Source of the DNA: Zingiber officinale | Taxonomy: Eukaryota; Streptophyta; Magnoliopsida; Zingiberales; Zingiberaceae | NCBI RefSeq assembly: GCF_018446385.1 | Contig: NC_055992.1 | Span: forward strand, 99,218,947-99,282,946 | Direction of reading: 5' to 3' | DNA length: 64,000 nt | Shown: piece after piece, positions 1 through 11,150 of the stretch | Layout of the letters: the number at the start of each line of letters is the position of its first letter | Numbering within the stretch: the first letter of the stretch is position 1 | Notes under the pieces: model-generated | Seen by the model: only the letters and a program-made list of their open reading frames with translations | The model's database searches: none | What the model was told of the DNA's origin: nothing | Program-made: the position numbers and the translations under genes

Positions 1-1289
1 TCAAACATGTGCCAGCCCGACCTGTTCTCCTTTATATGCTTCTTTAAACTCTGTAAGGTCATAGGTAGTTAGCGCTCCATGGTCGATCTAACTTCTTGCC
101 CTGGTTATCTTGTAAATAATAAGCTCCGGACGATAATTTTTTGATGACTTTGTAAGGCTCATCCCACTGAGGTGCTAACTTGGCCAAGTCCCCCACGGGT
201 TTAACTTACTTCCAGACCAAATCTCCTTCCCCAAAAAATCGAGGAATTACTCTTTTGTTATAATTTTACCTCATTCTCTGTCGATAAGCCTCCAGTAGGG
301 CTGCTGTCCTGTCGCAGATTTCACTGATGAGATCCAGCTCAGCCAGTCGTCGTTCTGCATTTCCTTCATCATATAATGTCCTCCTGACTGATGGTACTCC
401 AATCTCTATGGGTACTACCGCTTCGTTCCCATAAACTAGATAGAATGGTGTCAGACCTGTACTTTCTCGGGGTATTGTACGATAAGCCCATAGGATGCTT
501 AACAACTCTTCCACCCAGTTACCTCCTACATGATCTAGTTTAACCTTCAGGCCTCGTACTATTTCTTGATTCACCACCTCGGTCTGGCTGTTGCTTTGCG
601 GGTATGCCACTGAAGTGAAGGCTTACGTTATGTCAAATCCCTTGCACCAGACTTGGATTTTTTGCCCTTGAAATTACCTCCCATTGTCTGATACCAGTTT
701 GTGTGGAATGCCGAACTTGCAGAGAATATTCTTCCATAGAAATTGGATGACAGCATCTTCTGTGATCCTTGCCAGGGTCTCTGCTTCTACCCACTTAGAG
801 AAATAATCCACAGCTACCAGTAAGAAGCGTTTCTGTCCTGGAGCCATCGGAAATGGTCCCACAATATCTATGCCCCATTGATCAAAATGACACGAGACTA
901 TAGATGCTCTTAGCAAAGTCGTCGGTCGATGTGTTAAATTTTGATGTTTTTAGCAGGGCAGGCAGGTATTTACTAGCTTGTGAGCATCCCTATGTAAAGT
1001 AGGCCAGAAATAATCGGCCAGGAGTACCTTACGAGATAATGTCCGACCGCCTACATGATTGTCACAGCATCCCAGATGTATTTCTCGTAAGGCTTGGTCA
1101 GCCTCCTCCATACCCAAGCATTTGAGTAAGGGTCTAGAGAAGGACCTCTTATAGCTGATCCCCAATCATGACATAAGCATGGGCTTGCTTCCTGATCAGC
1201 CGTGATTCCTCTGGGTCAGCCGGTAAGATACCCTGCCTAAGGTAACTGATCATGGGTGCTCACCAATCAATAGTTGCTTCTCTATTGTT
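1..1289 (-). pseudogene. Gypsy integrase region (broken)
   Basis: Minus-strand reading frames give, in order, an H2C2-type zinc-binding stretch (1165-950: HLGCCDNHVGG… ending LVNTCLPC), then the integrase core (916-674 with DIVGPFP and SDNG; 610-266 with PQSNSQTE). The first two acidic residues of the DDE triad are visible in DIVGP and SDNG, and the third is the E of SQTE. The frame is split between these pieces, and the end of the polyprotein (GAYYLQD-like) runs through 1-265. Integrase would insert element cDNA into chromosomes, but this copy cannot make a complete protein. Confidence 0.85.
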
Positions 1290-3101
1290 TTATAAATCTA
1301 TCTGAGCTATAAGGAAAGTTTGCATTGTTGACCGATCCAACACCCAAGTGGTTAAGGAACTGGTCATCTTTGCTAGCTCATCTGCCTTCTCATTCTCCGC
1401 CCTGGGGATCTTGGTTACTATGATTTCTGTAAATTCTTCTTTCATCTTCTCATAAGCTTCCTGATATCCTTGTAATTTATCACAATTTATCATAAATTTG
1501 CCGGCCACTTGCTGAGTTACTAGCTGGGAATCTGAGTAAATGATTACCCGAGCAGCCCCCACGTGCCAAGCTACCTGCAGTCCTGCCAACAAAGCCTCAT
1601 ATTCTGCCTCATTGTTAGTGGCTCGGAAATTCAATCGGATAGCCAATTGGAGTATATCCCCTTGGGGAGATATCAACAAGACCCCGACCCCGCTTCCTTG
1701 ATGAGTGGTCGACCCATCCACATAGACCTTTCAGGTTTCTTCAGAGTTAGTCTGATGAATTTCTGTTAAGAAATCCACCAAGGCCTGTGCTTTGATGGTT
1801 GTACGCGGCTGGTATTATATATCATATTCCCCTAACTCCGTCGACCATTTGATAAGTCGGCCTGTAACTTCTACATTAGTCAGGGCTCTTCCCATGGTGC
1901 TATTGGTCAAAACTGTGATAGGATGTGCCAGGAAGTAAGGTTTTAGCCGTCGAGCCATAAGAACCAATCCATAAACCAACTTCTCGAGGGTCGTGTATCG
2001 AGACTCGACCCCTTTTAATAGATGACTGAAGAAATACACTGGTCGTTGTACATTATCATGTTCCTTAACAAGCACAGCCCCCACGGCATCAAGGGTGGAA
2101 GATAAGTAGACCCATAATGGTTCTCCAACAATCGGCTTGAATAAATATGGCAGAGCCTCCAAATACTTCTTCAACTCCTCAAAAGCTCGAGTACATTCTT
2201 CATCCCATTGGAACTTGGAGGCCTTCCTGAGCACTTTGAAGAAAGGAGCAGCTCAGTCTGCAGATCTGGAAATGAATCTTGACAGGGTTGTTATTCTGCC
2301 GACCAACTTCTGCATTTCCTTTAAATTATGGTGAGCCTGCATATCACGTAATGCCCGAACTTTTTCTGGATTAGCTTCTATTCCCCGCTCGGTTACCAGG
2401 TAGCCCAAGAACTTTCCTCCTTTAGCCCCGAACAAGCATTTCAATGGGTTCAGTTTCAGCCCATAGCATGTTTCCTCTACATCCTTGATTAGATTCAAGG
2501 CTAACGGAGACTTAATGAGTATATCATCCACATAAACCTCCACATTGCGCCCGATCTGCTCCCGAAAGATCTTGTCCATCATCCTTTGGTACGTAGCTCC
2601 TACATTCCTGAGACTGAAGGGCATGACAGTATAACAGAAGTTACCATCATCCGTAATGAAGCTAACCTTTCTTGGTCCTCCACCGCTAAAGGAATTTGAT
2701 GATACCCCTGGTAGACATCCAACATGTAGATCCTCTCGCAACCGGTAGTTGAGTCTACCATCTGATCGATCCGGGGCAGAGGATAACAATCCTTGGGACT
2801 AGCTCGGTTAAGGTCTCGGAAGTCTATGCATACTCTCCACTTATTGTTGGGCTTCTTCACTAAGACCACATTAGAGAGCCAGGATGGGAACTGCACTTCT
2901 CGAACGTGGCCTGCCTTCCTGAGCTGATCCACCTCAGCTCTGATTATTTTGTTCTGGTCGGCTGAGAAGTTCCTTTTCTTTTGCTTGACCGGTCGGGAGT
3001 CCGGTAGTAGATGTAATTTGTGCTCTGCTACTTCCGGCTTGACCCCAAGTAACTCCTCTGTAGACCAGGCGAAGACATCCCAGTTGCGGATAAAGCATTG
3101 A
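1290..3101 (-). pseudogene. Gypsy reverse transcriptase and dual RNase H (broken)
   Basis: From right to left: an N-terminal pol segment (FAWSTEELLG), the RT domain with a FRDLNRASPKD-type motif and the catalytic box VYVDDILIK (about 2535), RT-linked RNase H (2234-1815, DAVGAVLVKE), and a second RNase H (1721-1290) with DGST, NNEAEYEALLAGL and SDSQLV. Breaks: a 1-base deletion near 2655 (ACCAAGAAAGG) shifts frame in RT; a TGA at about 2250-2252 follows RSAD; further stops lie between the two RNase H domains (near 1722-1814). The CACTA junction is at 3101. Confidence 0.88.
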
Positions 3102-3400
3102 CACTACAAGAATTTCTGGATTTAACTACACCTAATAGACAACAGTTTTTCAAGAAATTGTTGTCTTTTTTCCATTGAACAATAGTTTTATTGAAAACTG
3201 TTGTTGTTCACCATAATATTTTTTAAATAACAATAGTTTTTCAAAACACTGTTGTCTAATGTGTGTCAAAGACAATGGTTTTAAAAAACTATTATCTTTT
3301 AGTGTTGCTTATGTGATAATATACAACAGTTTTATTAAACTGTTGTCTATTGAATGCTGTTGAATCCTAAAAACACAACAGTTTTTTTAACTTCATGAAG
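3102..3400. repeat. CACTA left subterminal repeats
   Basis: The left end is packed with variants of a short motif, ACAACAGTTTTT and its complement AAAACTGTTGTC, in both orientations (for example near 3140, 3170, 3195, 3230, 3330). In En/Spm elements such subterminal motifs are transposase-binding sites. The same motif family fills the right end (13030-13320), which supports the two ends belonging together. Confidence 0.75.
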
Positions 3401-4471
3401 AAAAACCTAAAACCCACTTCTCTGTGACTCTTCAAACGAACAAAAACCTATCTCCGACTCCTCCTTCGTGACTCCTCCACGAAAGACGCTCCTCCTCCAA
3501 ATTTGACTTTATTTGGAGGTCAAATGATGGAGATCAAGCAGAATTAATATGAGTCATTGATCCAGATCAAGAGAAATCTTCCTCCTTCATTCAGATCTAA
3601 GCCATCCAACCCTCCATCCAGATTTGAAGCTACATGGACCATTGGATCGAAGCAAGAAGGCAACTAGATCTGCACCACTCATCTTTTCATCAGCTAGATC
3701 AAATGGATCCATCTTCATCAAATCGGATGGCCCAGATTAAAGGAGGAGAAAACCATTCCCTTTCCTTTATTTCTTCGCACGGCACAGTACCAGAACCCCC
3801 GATTTTGATCTCGCACGGCTTCTCCTCGAGCTAGGGCTCGCGACGCCACCGCCCTTCCACTTCTTCTCCTTCACCAACGGCCGGCGGCAACCTCTGCCCA
3901 CACACCGCCGCCGGCCGGCCATCCACTGCCCAATCTTCCTCTTCTGGATTCCAATCGGTGACGGCAGCAGCAAACATCTCTTGGCGGCAATAGCGAGCGA
4001 CGACAGCAGCAACGAGCATCCACCTTGTCGGAGGGGTTCTCCGACAAGATCCTTCACCTTACGGCGGTCTTCTTCACTTCTTCCTACTGGGGTTCAGGCG
4101 GTAGAGGCAGAGGTTGGCGGCAATTCATTCTAGCACCTCCATTACTTCCGTTTATCTTCCATCCGAGGGGGTTCCTTGGTGGAAGATTCGTTCGTCATCA
4201 CCGTTGTTGAAGCAAGCACAGCCGGTATTTGGTTGTTGTTCATCGGTTCTGGGAGTTCAGGAGATGGGCGTTTTGTGTGAAGCTCCTTCATCAGACTCCG
4301 AACAAAGCATCGATTTGATTGTCAGTTGTTTATAAACCCTAGTAGGAAGAAAATAGGTCATCACAATCAAATCGATGATCAATGATAGAAAACAGGTCTT
4401 TCACAATCTTAATTTTTAGTTGTTTATAAACCTTTAATCATCGATTTGATTGTGATTTCCATACTTTGCAG
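3401..4471. other. CACTA interior, no recognisable gene
   Basis: GC-richer stretch between the left subterminal repeats and the b561 exon. Short open frames exist on both strands (for example 3634-3834 and 4114-4335 on plus) but none resembles a known family. It could be UTR or intron carried over with the captured gene: 4190-4470 has a duplicated ATCGATTTGATTGT stretch leading into a good 3' splice site at 4470-4471. Confidence 0.4.
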
Positions 4472-4726
4472 ACCCATGGAATTCTTTGTGTTGTCAGTTG
4501 GGGTGTTTTGTTTCCACTGGGTCAAATATTTGCCAGATATCTAAAGACATTCAAGTCCGCAGACCCTGCATGGTTTTACCTCCATATTTCCTGCCAGATG
4601 CTTGGCTATGCTATTGGTGTTGCTGGCTGGGCTACTGGTCTGGTCCTTGGGAACAAATCCAAGGGCATTGTGCACACCAATCACAGGAACATTGACATCA
4701 CCCTCTTCACCTTTTGCACTTTACAA
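4472..4726 (+). pseudogene. Captured exon of a cytochrome b561 domain protein
   Basis: An 85-codon open segment bounded by a 3' splice site (TTTGCAG) and a 5' splice site (GTGAGT). The translation has the cytochrome b561 core: THGIL…[31 protein letters not shown] and THRNIDI, with three of the conserved heme-coordinating histidines (HGI, YLH, HRN). Plant DOMON/b561 proteins are membrane ascorbate-linked electron carriers. There is no DOMON domain and no following exon with the fourth histidine, so this is a single captured exon inside the CACTA, not a working gene. The open frame suggests capture was fairly recent, or that it is still spliced into transcripts. Confidence 0.8.
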
Positions 4727-4896
4727 GTGAGTCACAACTCCCATTCCTTTTCCTTCTCAAATCAATTGAGTTTTGACACATATTTTTAACTTTGGTGAAT
4801 GAAATATCTATAAGTTATCTTTTAGTTGTTTTTTTAAAAGATTTGTTATCTTTTAGTTGTTGAGTTTGAAGAAATAGGAAAAGGATTGATCACATT
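4727..4896. other. CACTA DNA up to the copia insertion
   Basis: Intron-like AT-rich sequence after the b561 exon, with a short duplicated AGTTATCTTTTAGTTGTT stretch. ACATT at 4892-4896 is the left copy of the copia target duplication. Confidence 0.5.
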
Positions 4897-5956
4897 TGTT
4901 GGTGCGGTTAGCACTAACGATTTAACCTAGGTTTTGATGAATGACAAATCAGGTTAAGTTAGTTTATTGTTGTCTAACACTTTGATCGAGTGTGTAGGAG
5001 AAGTCCAGACAAGTCGACGGGCTGACCGGATGTCTGGCACGAAGCCCAGCTAGGTCGACGGGCTGACCGGATAGCTGGCACGAAGTCCAAGCGGGTCGAC
5101 GGGCTGACCAGACGCTTAGGCACGAAGTCCAGCTAGGTCGACGGGCTGACCAGATAGCTGGCACGAAGTCCAGATGGGTGAGGTAAGTCACTGGAGGGGA
5201 GTGACTGCGAGGACGCGTTCCTGGGAAGGGAACATTAGGTGTCGATCCGGCTTAGATCCATTTCGGATATCTAAGTCGAAATCGTGACTAGATTCCGGTC
5301 TCGGAAAGACGGAATCTAAGTCATACTCTGTTTTGCTAATTCATACTCAATCTGCTTATCTATAAAACTGTGCTAATAATCTGTGTTGCAGGGTATATTT
5401 GCCTCGGACTAACCTTTTCTTGCAGGAGAAGGACTTTCTAGAGAAGAGGGGTCCGGGCGCCCGGAGGCGAATTTTATCCAAGCCGAGTCGTTGCCACGTG
5501 GAGTTCGCTGATTAGACTTGCCACGTCACACCAGGGCGCCCGGAAGGGATCCAGGCGCCCGGAGCAGCATATAAAAGAAGCCCCAGGGGTGGAGCTTCAA
5601 GATCAACTCAGAACTCTTAGACTGCTTGCTTTGCTGCTCTGCGCTCCAACGACGCTAACGAAGCTCCGACAACGCGCTCTTTTCCTTGTAGCTTTCCTTC
5701 TGTCGGTATAGCTTTGTTTTACTATTTATTAGCATTTCTTGTACTGCCTTTGTAATTATCATTTCGAACTGCTAGTAAATTGCCCAACGAAAGTACTCAC
5801 GGAGTACAAGCCTTCGAGTAGGAGTCGTCACAGGCTCCGAACGAAGTAAAATTACTGTGTCTGTTCTTTTAAATTCCGCTGCACTTAACTCTTTTTCAAC
5901 GTTGTTTTTCGAATCGATATTCACCCCCCCCTCTATCGACGTTTTACGATCCAACA
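4897..5956 (+). repeat. 5' LTR of copia-like element 1
   Basis: It begins TGTTGGTGCGG and ends GATCCAACA. About four to five direct repeats of roughly 42 bp (core GGTCGACGGGCTGACCGGAT) occupy ~4999-5185 in U3. A TATA box, TATAAAAG, is at 5570-5577 with the GCGCCCGG-rich stretch just upstream. The paired LTR at 10094-11145 carries the same features. Confidence 0.92.
5570..5577 (+). promoter_or_regulatory. TATA box of copia 5' LTR
   Basis: TATAAAAG in the middle of the LTR, the expected place for the U3/R promoter. The matching site in the 3' LTR is at 10758-10765. Confidence 0.65.
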
Positions 5957-5958
5957 AG

Positions 5959-5970
5959 TGGTATCAGAGC
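5959..5970 (+). other. Primer binding site (initiator Met-tRNA type)
   Basis: TGGTATCAGAGC starts two bases after the 5' LTR. It is the standard plant copia primer site complementary to the 3' end of initiator methionine tRNA. Confidence 0.85.
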
Positions 5971-6222
5971 AGGTACCGCTCTGATTTGGTGCAACCACCA
6001 ATCAGACAGGGGGTAAAAAATTAACCTTTATTTTTTTTTCGGTTTTCAGTTTTACGCTTAATTCCAATCTGGTATTATTACCCGTTTTGGAATTTTTTTT
6101 CGTTGCAATTAAATCTAAATTGGTGCAACACCAATTTAGATACTTTTATTATTTTTTTCCCGCACTACTAATCCAAGACCAAGTCTTGGGATTTTTTTTC
6201 TGTTTCTCTGTGTGCAAGAATA

Positions 6223-7415
6223 ATGACTCTTCAAGAAAGACGGAACCCCCACGAACCACCACCATACGATCAAGACTTCAACTACTGGAAGCGATTAATG
6301 GAATGCTTCTTAGGAAGCGTAGACATCGATTATATGCTAATTTTGAGGAAACCTTCTCAAAACTCGGAACTGAACAAAAAGGTAAGTAACATTATTTGTA
6401 ATGTTTTATCTAACAATATTTTATGCAGATTAGAAAGTACAAGAATGCATATGTGCTGTGGACCCAGTTGATCAAGCTTCACGAGACGTCAATGGAGCTA
6501 GAAGATCAAGTTAAAGTCAAATATGGACTCGAGTCAAATCCAACGGAGAAGCCTACTGAATTAGGGGTTGCGCTCAAGGTTAGTAATATTTACCAAAATA
6601 CCCTTGCTAATAGTAGTTTAAATAATCAGCATGATGATAAGTATGAAATTAGTTCAAGTATGGTGCATGATAATCTAGATTTAAATGATTTAAATTCAAA
6701 ATCACAAAATAATCTAGATTCTGATCAAGTCAATCAAGACTCTGATCAATTTGGCATCAACCTTGACTTGGTCAAACAGAACAATGACCAAATCAATTCA
6801 AATAATTTAATTAATTCAGAAAATTTAAAATTAGGTGAGCATTTAGACATAAATAAATCAAACATTAAAATAAATTTGAATTTAAATGCTAAAAATGTGA
6901 AAATGGATAAAATCAATAAATACCTTGATAAAATATTTAATAATCAAGATAAAATCAGTCTAGAAAATGCTATCCAAAACCAAGATAATTTAATTAATAA
7001 AAAATTAAACTTTAAAGATAAAACTAATCTAATAAATTCAATTAACCATATCAATTTAAAAGACAAAGAAAATATAAGGATAAAATCAAACACTTTGATA
7101 AAATCAAAACAAAATTTAACAAACTTAAAATTAAATGTTAAAGATAACATATTAAACAAAAATAATCTAGAAATTTCAAAATTAACAATTAATAAAAAGC
7201 TAAAAGATAAACCATTAAGAAAATATAATTCAAACAGTCTAGTTAATTCAAATTTAAAAATAAATAAAAACTTAAACTTTAAAAATAAGCTATTAAAGAA
7301 AGATAATTTAATTAACCCAATAAAATTGAAATTAAAACAAAATTCAAATATTAAATACACTCTCTTAAAGAAAGATAATTTGACCAATTTAATTAATTCA
7401 AAATTAAAAACTTGA
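6223..7415 (+). pseudogene. Degenerate gag-like region and Asn/Lys/Leu-rich frame
   Basis: An ATG at 6223 opens a short gag-like N-terminus (QERRNPHEPPPYDQDFNYWK), broken after about 50 codons. A second frame from 6423 begins with a gag-like segment (YVLWTQLIKLHETSMELED) and then continues for about 250 residues of almost only N, K, L, I, D and S (6590-7415). The first part resembles the copia (SIRE-like) gag N-terminus; the rest looks like translated AT-rich repeat. No zinc knuckle is present, unlike the sister element at 17150. Production of a functional capsid is unlikely. Confidence 0.6.
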
Positions 7416-7499
7416 ATCTAAATTACATTAAACATTAAATTTTAACCAAAATTTAACTATAATAAACCTAGAACTAAAAATTAAATTAATAACCAATAA

Positions 7500-7990
7500 T
7501 TCAGGGGGAGGCTCCAGAATAGATGGCACCTCCAAAACTAACCTACCCGACAGGGTAACCCTAACCAACCTATCCAAAAAGGGTAACCCCAACCAACCTA
7601 CCCGACAAGGTAATTAGGACTAGTTAAAGAGGGTTTAAGTTTAACTTGAAAAGTGGTACTGGTGAAGTTTTGGATGATAGTACGTTAGGGAAGCTTAGTC
7701 TATGCATGTATAAGAAGATATGGCTTCGACCTGGTGCATCTGGCTAAGTGGAACTGACCGAAGCTACCCTTAATGAATCCTAACCAGTTAGACCAAGGTT
7801 TTGTACTAAGTCCAGTGGATAGGACTATTTGGAAAACCTCGAAGGCATGGTTACTTTAATGATGTCCGAGTGACTCACCATAGCCCAGAAGTTTATCCAG
7901 AGAACGCCTATTTGTTGAACCCAAAGCTAAACCTGAATCTAACACAAGTTAAAAACAAACCTTAAAGTTGAACTTAATTCATCTCACAAA
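7500..7990 (+). other. Conserved noncoding block shared with copia-like element 2
   Basis: This stretch (CAGGGGGAGGCTCCAGAATAG…, then GTGAAGTTTTGGATGATAGTACG, and a block around CCTCGAAGGCATGGTTACT) recurs with small changes at about 18020-18420 in the second pol-less element. It has no long open frame, yet it is better conserved than its surroundings. It may be an RNA packaging or dimerisation signal of the family; that role is inference only. Confidence 0.55.
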
Positions 7991-8029
7991 ATTATAGGAT
8001 TCCCTGATTGACAACATAGATCGGGTGAG

Positions 8030-9115
8030 ATGACTATTAAATTTAAATTAAATTAAAATTAATTTAAATTTAAATTAAATTAAAATTATTTTTTTTAACT
8101 TAAAAATTTATTTTAACCTAAAAATTATTTTAACTTAAAAATTTATTTTAACCTAAAAATTATTTTAAACTTAATTATTTAAAAAAACTATTTTGAAAAA
8201 CCTTTTAAAAAAAATCATTTTAAAAATTCTTTTAAAAATTATTTTCAAACACATTTAAAAATTCTTTTTAAAACTTATTTTAAAAATTCTTTTTTAAAAA
8301 AATTTAAACTTTTAAAAATTCTTTCAAAAATTATTTTAAAAACTATTTTAATAATTCTTTAAAAACTATTTTAAAAATTCTTTAAAAACTATTTTCAAAA
8401 TTCTTTAAAAAACTATTTTAAAAAATAAATTCTTTAAAAATTATTTTAAAAATTCTTTAAAAACTATTTTAAAAAAAATCTTTAAAAACTATTTTAAAAA
8501 TTCTTTAAAAACTATTTTAAAAAATTCTTTAAAAACTATTTTAAAAATTCTTGAAAAATTATTTTAAAAATCTTTAAAAACTATTTTAAAAAATTCGATA
8601 AAAACTATTTTAAAAAATTTGTTAAAAACTATTTTAAAAATTATTTAAAAACTATTTTAAAATTCTTTTAAAAAAAATTCATTTAAAAAATTATTTAAAA
8701 ACTCTTTTAAAAAATTATTTTAAAAATTATTTTAAAAACTCATTTAAAAATTATTTTAAAAATTCATTTAAAAAAGTATTTTAAAACTCTTTTAAAAATT
8801 ATTTTAAACATTATTTTAAGCTAAAAATTATTTTTTTTATTTTAACTTAAAAAATATTTTTAAAATCATTTTAACTTAAAAATTATTTTAACATAAAAAT
8901 TATTTTAACTTAAAAATTATTGTAACTTAAAAAAAAATTATGTTTAAAAATTGTTTAAAAATTATTTTAACATAAAAATTATTTTAACTTAAAAATTATT
9001 TTAATATAAAAATTATTTTAATTATCTTAAAAAAGTATTTTTTTTTAACTTAAAAATTATTTCAAAAATTATTTTAAAAACTTTTAAAAATCATTTTAAA
9101 AAAATTAATAAATTA
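8030..9115. repeat. Phased A/T array inside copia-like element 1
   Basis: About 1.1 kb built of alternating T and A runs with a loose period near 21-23 bases (ATTTTAAAAATTCTTTAAA as the typical unit), interrupted by short indels and almost free of G. It sits where pol would lie in an autonomous element. A similar array is present at 18490-19900 in element 2. Confidence 0.85.
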
Positions 9116-10093
9116 AAGGAGAGTAATAAATTAAAGGAGTATCAAATTCAGGGGGAGGTTTTTTTATCTCCTTAAGTGTTATTTTTTCTCTTTAAAATCT
9201 CTTTAGAAAATTCTACCTCAATTACTTTGAAAATCTTATATTAAAAATTCTTAGCAATTATTTTCAAAAGCTTTATTTTAGATATCAGGTTTAGGGGGAG
9301 GATTAAATCAACACTTAGCACCTAAATTATCCTCTCCACCTTAAACATAAAGTTTTTACAAACTTAGTCAGTATTGAAAAGTAGATTTTTTTTTCAAACT
9401 TAGTTTTGAAATCCTTAATCTTAAAAACTTATCCTTATAAACCTATTCTTGAAAACTAGTTTCTATAAAACTAAATTCTTCAATTTGACTTTATAAACTG
9501 AGGTTTTGAAAATTAAATCCTTTGCAAACTCAGTCTTGAAAAGTAAATTTATTCAAATTCAGTCTTGAAACTTTGATTTTGAAAACTCATGGTTGAAAAG
9601 TGTTTCAAAGTTGAAACGCATTTTGAAAATCTAAACCTTGAAACTTTGGTTTTAACACATGTTTGAAAAGTGTCTTTAAAGTTGAAACTTACGTTGAAAA
9701 TTTGATCTTAAAATTATCTTTCTTAAGTTTTGCAAAGTCAATTTATTTTGCAAAAATTAACTTTCAAAATTACTCAAAATGTACTAAATACTAAGTTATG
9801 TTACTAAATTAGCTATTTTCAAAACTTAGTTATTTTACAAAAGTTAAGAAACGAAAGCTAAATTACTCCCCTAGGTTAACTTGCCATTATTTTTTACTTT
9901 GTCTGAAGTATTTGACATTAATTCTTTTGATGAATGACAAAGGGGGAGGGTTAGGTGGTTAAGTTAGCTAAAACCAAACTGAAAATACAAATTAACTTAA
10001 AAATTCACATAAATGCATGTTGTTACTTGCTCTTTTCTTGCATATGTTTTCACTAACTTAACCAGGTTGTCATTCCATTAAAAAGGGAGAGAT
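9116..10093 (+). other. Copia 3' internal noncoding region with purine tracts
   Basis: AT-rich DNA with repeated AGGGGGAGG tracts (for example near 9150, 9293 and 9943) and a terminal AAAAAGGGAGAGA (about 10080-10092) directly before the 3' LTR, the likely polypurine primer for plus-strand synthesis. No coding potential is seen. Confidence 0.6.
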
Positions 10094-11145
10094 TGTTGGT
10101 GCGGTTAGCACTAACGATTTAACCCAGGTTTCGATGAATGACAAATCAAGTTAAGTTAGTTTGTTGTTGTCTAACACTTTGATTGAGTGTGTAGGAGAAG
10201 TCCAGATAGGTCGACGGGCTGACCGGATGTCTGGCACGAAGCCCAGCTAGGTCGACGGGCTGACCAGATGCTTAGGCATGAAGTCCAGCTAGGTCGACGG
10301 GCTGACCGGATAGTTGGCACGAAGTCCAGACGGGTCGACGGGCTGACCGGTCGTCTGGCAGGTAAGTGAGGTAAGTCACTGGAGGGGAGTGATTGCGAGG
10401 ACGTGTTCCCGGGAAGGGAACATTAGGCGTCGATCTGGCTTAGATCCATTTCGGATATCTAAGTCGAGATCGTGACTAGATTCCAGTCTCGGAAAGACGG
10501 AATCTAAGTCATACTCTGTTTTGCTAATTCATACTCAATCTGCTTATCTATAAAACTGTGCTAACAATCTGTGTTGTAGGGTATATTTACCTCGGACTAA
10601 CCTTTTCTTGCAGGAGAAGGACTTTCTGGAGAAGAGGGGTCCGGGTGCCCGGAGGTGAATTTTATCCAAGCCGAGTCGTCGCCACGTGGAGTTCGCTGAT
10701 TAGACTTGCCACGTCACACCAGGGCGCCCGGAAGGGATCCAGGCGCTCGGAGCAGCATATAAAAGAAGCCCCAGGGGTGGAGCTTCAAGATCAACTCAGA
10801 ACTCTTAGACTGCTTGCTCTGCTGCTTTGCGCTCCAACGACGCTAACGAAGCTCCGACAACGCGCTCTTTTCCTTGTAGCTTTCCTTCTGTCGGTATAGC
10901 TTTGTTTTACTGTTTATTAGCATTTCTTGTACTGCCTTTGTAATTATCATTTCGAACTGCTAGTAAATTGCCCAACGAAAGTACTCACGGAGTACGGGCC
11001 TTCGAGTAGGAGTCGTCACAGACTCCGAACGAAGTAAAATTACTGTGTCTGTTCTTTTAAATTCCGCTGCGCTTAACTCTTTTTCAACGTTGTTTTTCGA
11101 ATCGATATTCACCCCCCCTCTCTATCGACGTTTCACGATCCAACA
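10094..11145 (+). repeat. 3' LTR of copia-like element 1
   Basis: Pairs with 4897-5956, same termini. It has fewer or rearranged copies of the 42-bp GGTCGACGGGCTGACC repeat (~10198-10370) and a TATA box at 10758-10765. It is followed by the ACATT target duplication at 11146-11150. Confidence 0.92.
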
Positions 11146-11150
11146 ACATT

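Larger units (their letters stand above)
4897..11145 (+). mobile_element. Non-autonomous copia-like LTR retrotransposon 1
   Basis: Two LTRs of about 1.05 kb (4897-5956 and 10094-11145) start TGTTGG and end CCAACA. They are flanked by identical 5-bp duplications ACATT (4892-4896, 11146-11150). A primer binding site matching initiator Met-tRNA follows the left LTR, and a purine tract precedes the right one. The 4.1-kb interior has only a degenerate gag beginning, an Asn/Lys/Leu-rich frame, a conserved noncoding block and a long AT array. No protease, integrase, RT or RNase H is visible, so it must depend on a relative. The LTRs differ at scattered sites and one indel, so insertion is young but not brand new. 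Confidence 0.92.

Noticed and set aside
6944-7387. 147-codon minus-strand frame rich in Phe and Leu
   Set aside because: It is the complement of the AT-rich Lys/Asn stretch in copia-like element 1; its composition alone explains the open frame.
8030-9115. CRISPR-like or satellite interpretation of the A/T array
   Set aside because: There are no constant repeats with unique spacers, units are degenerate, and the genome is eukaryotic; it is part of a retroelement.
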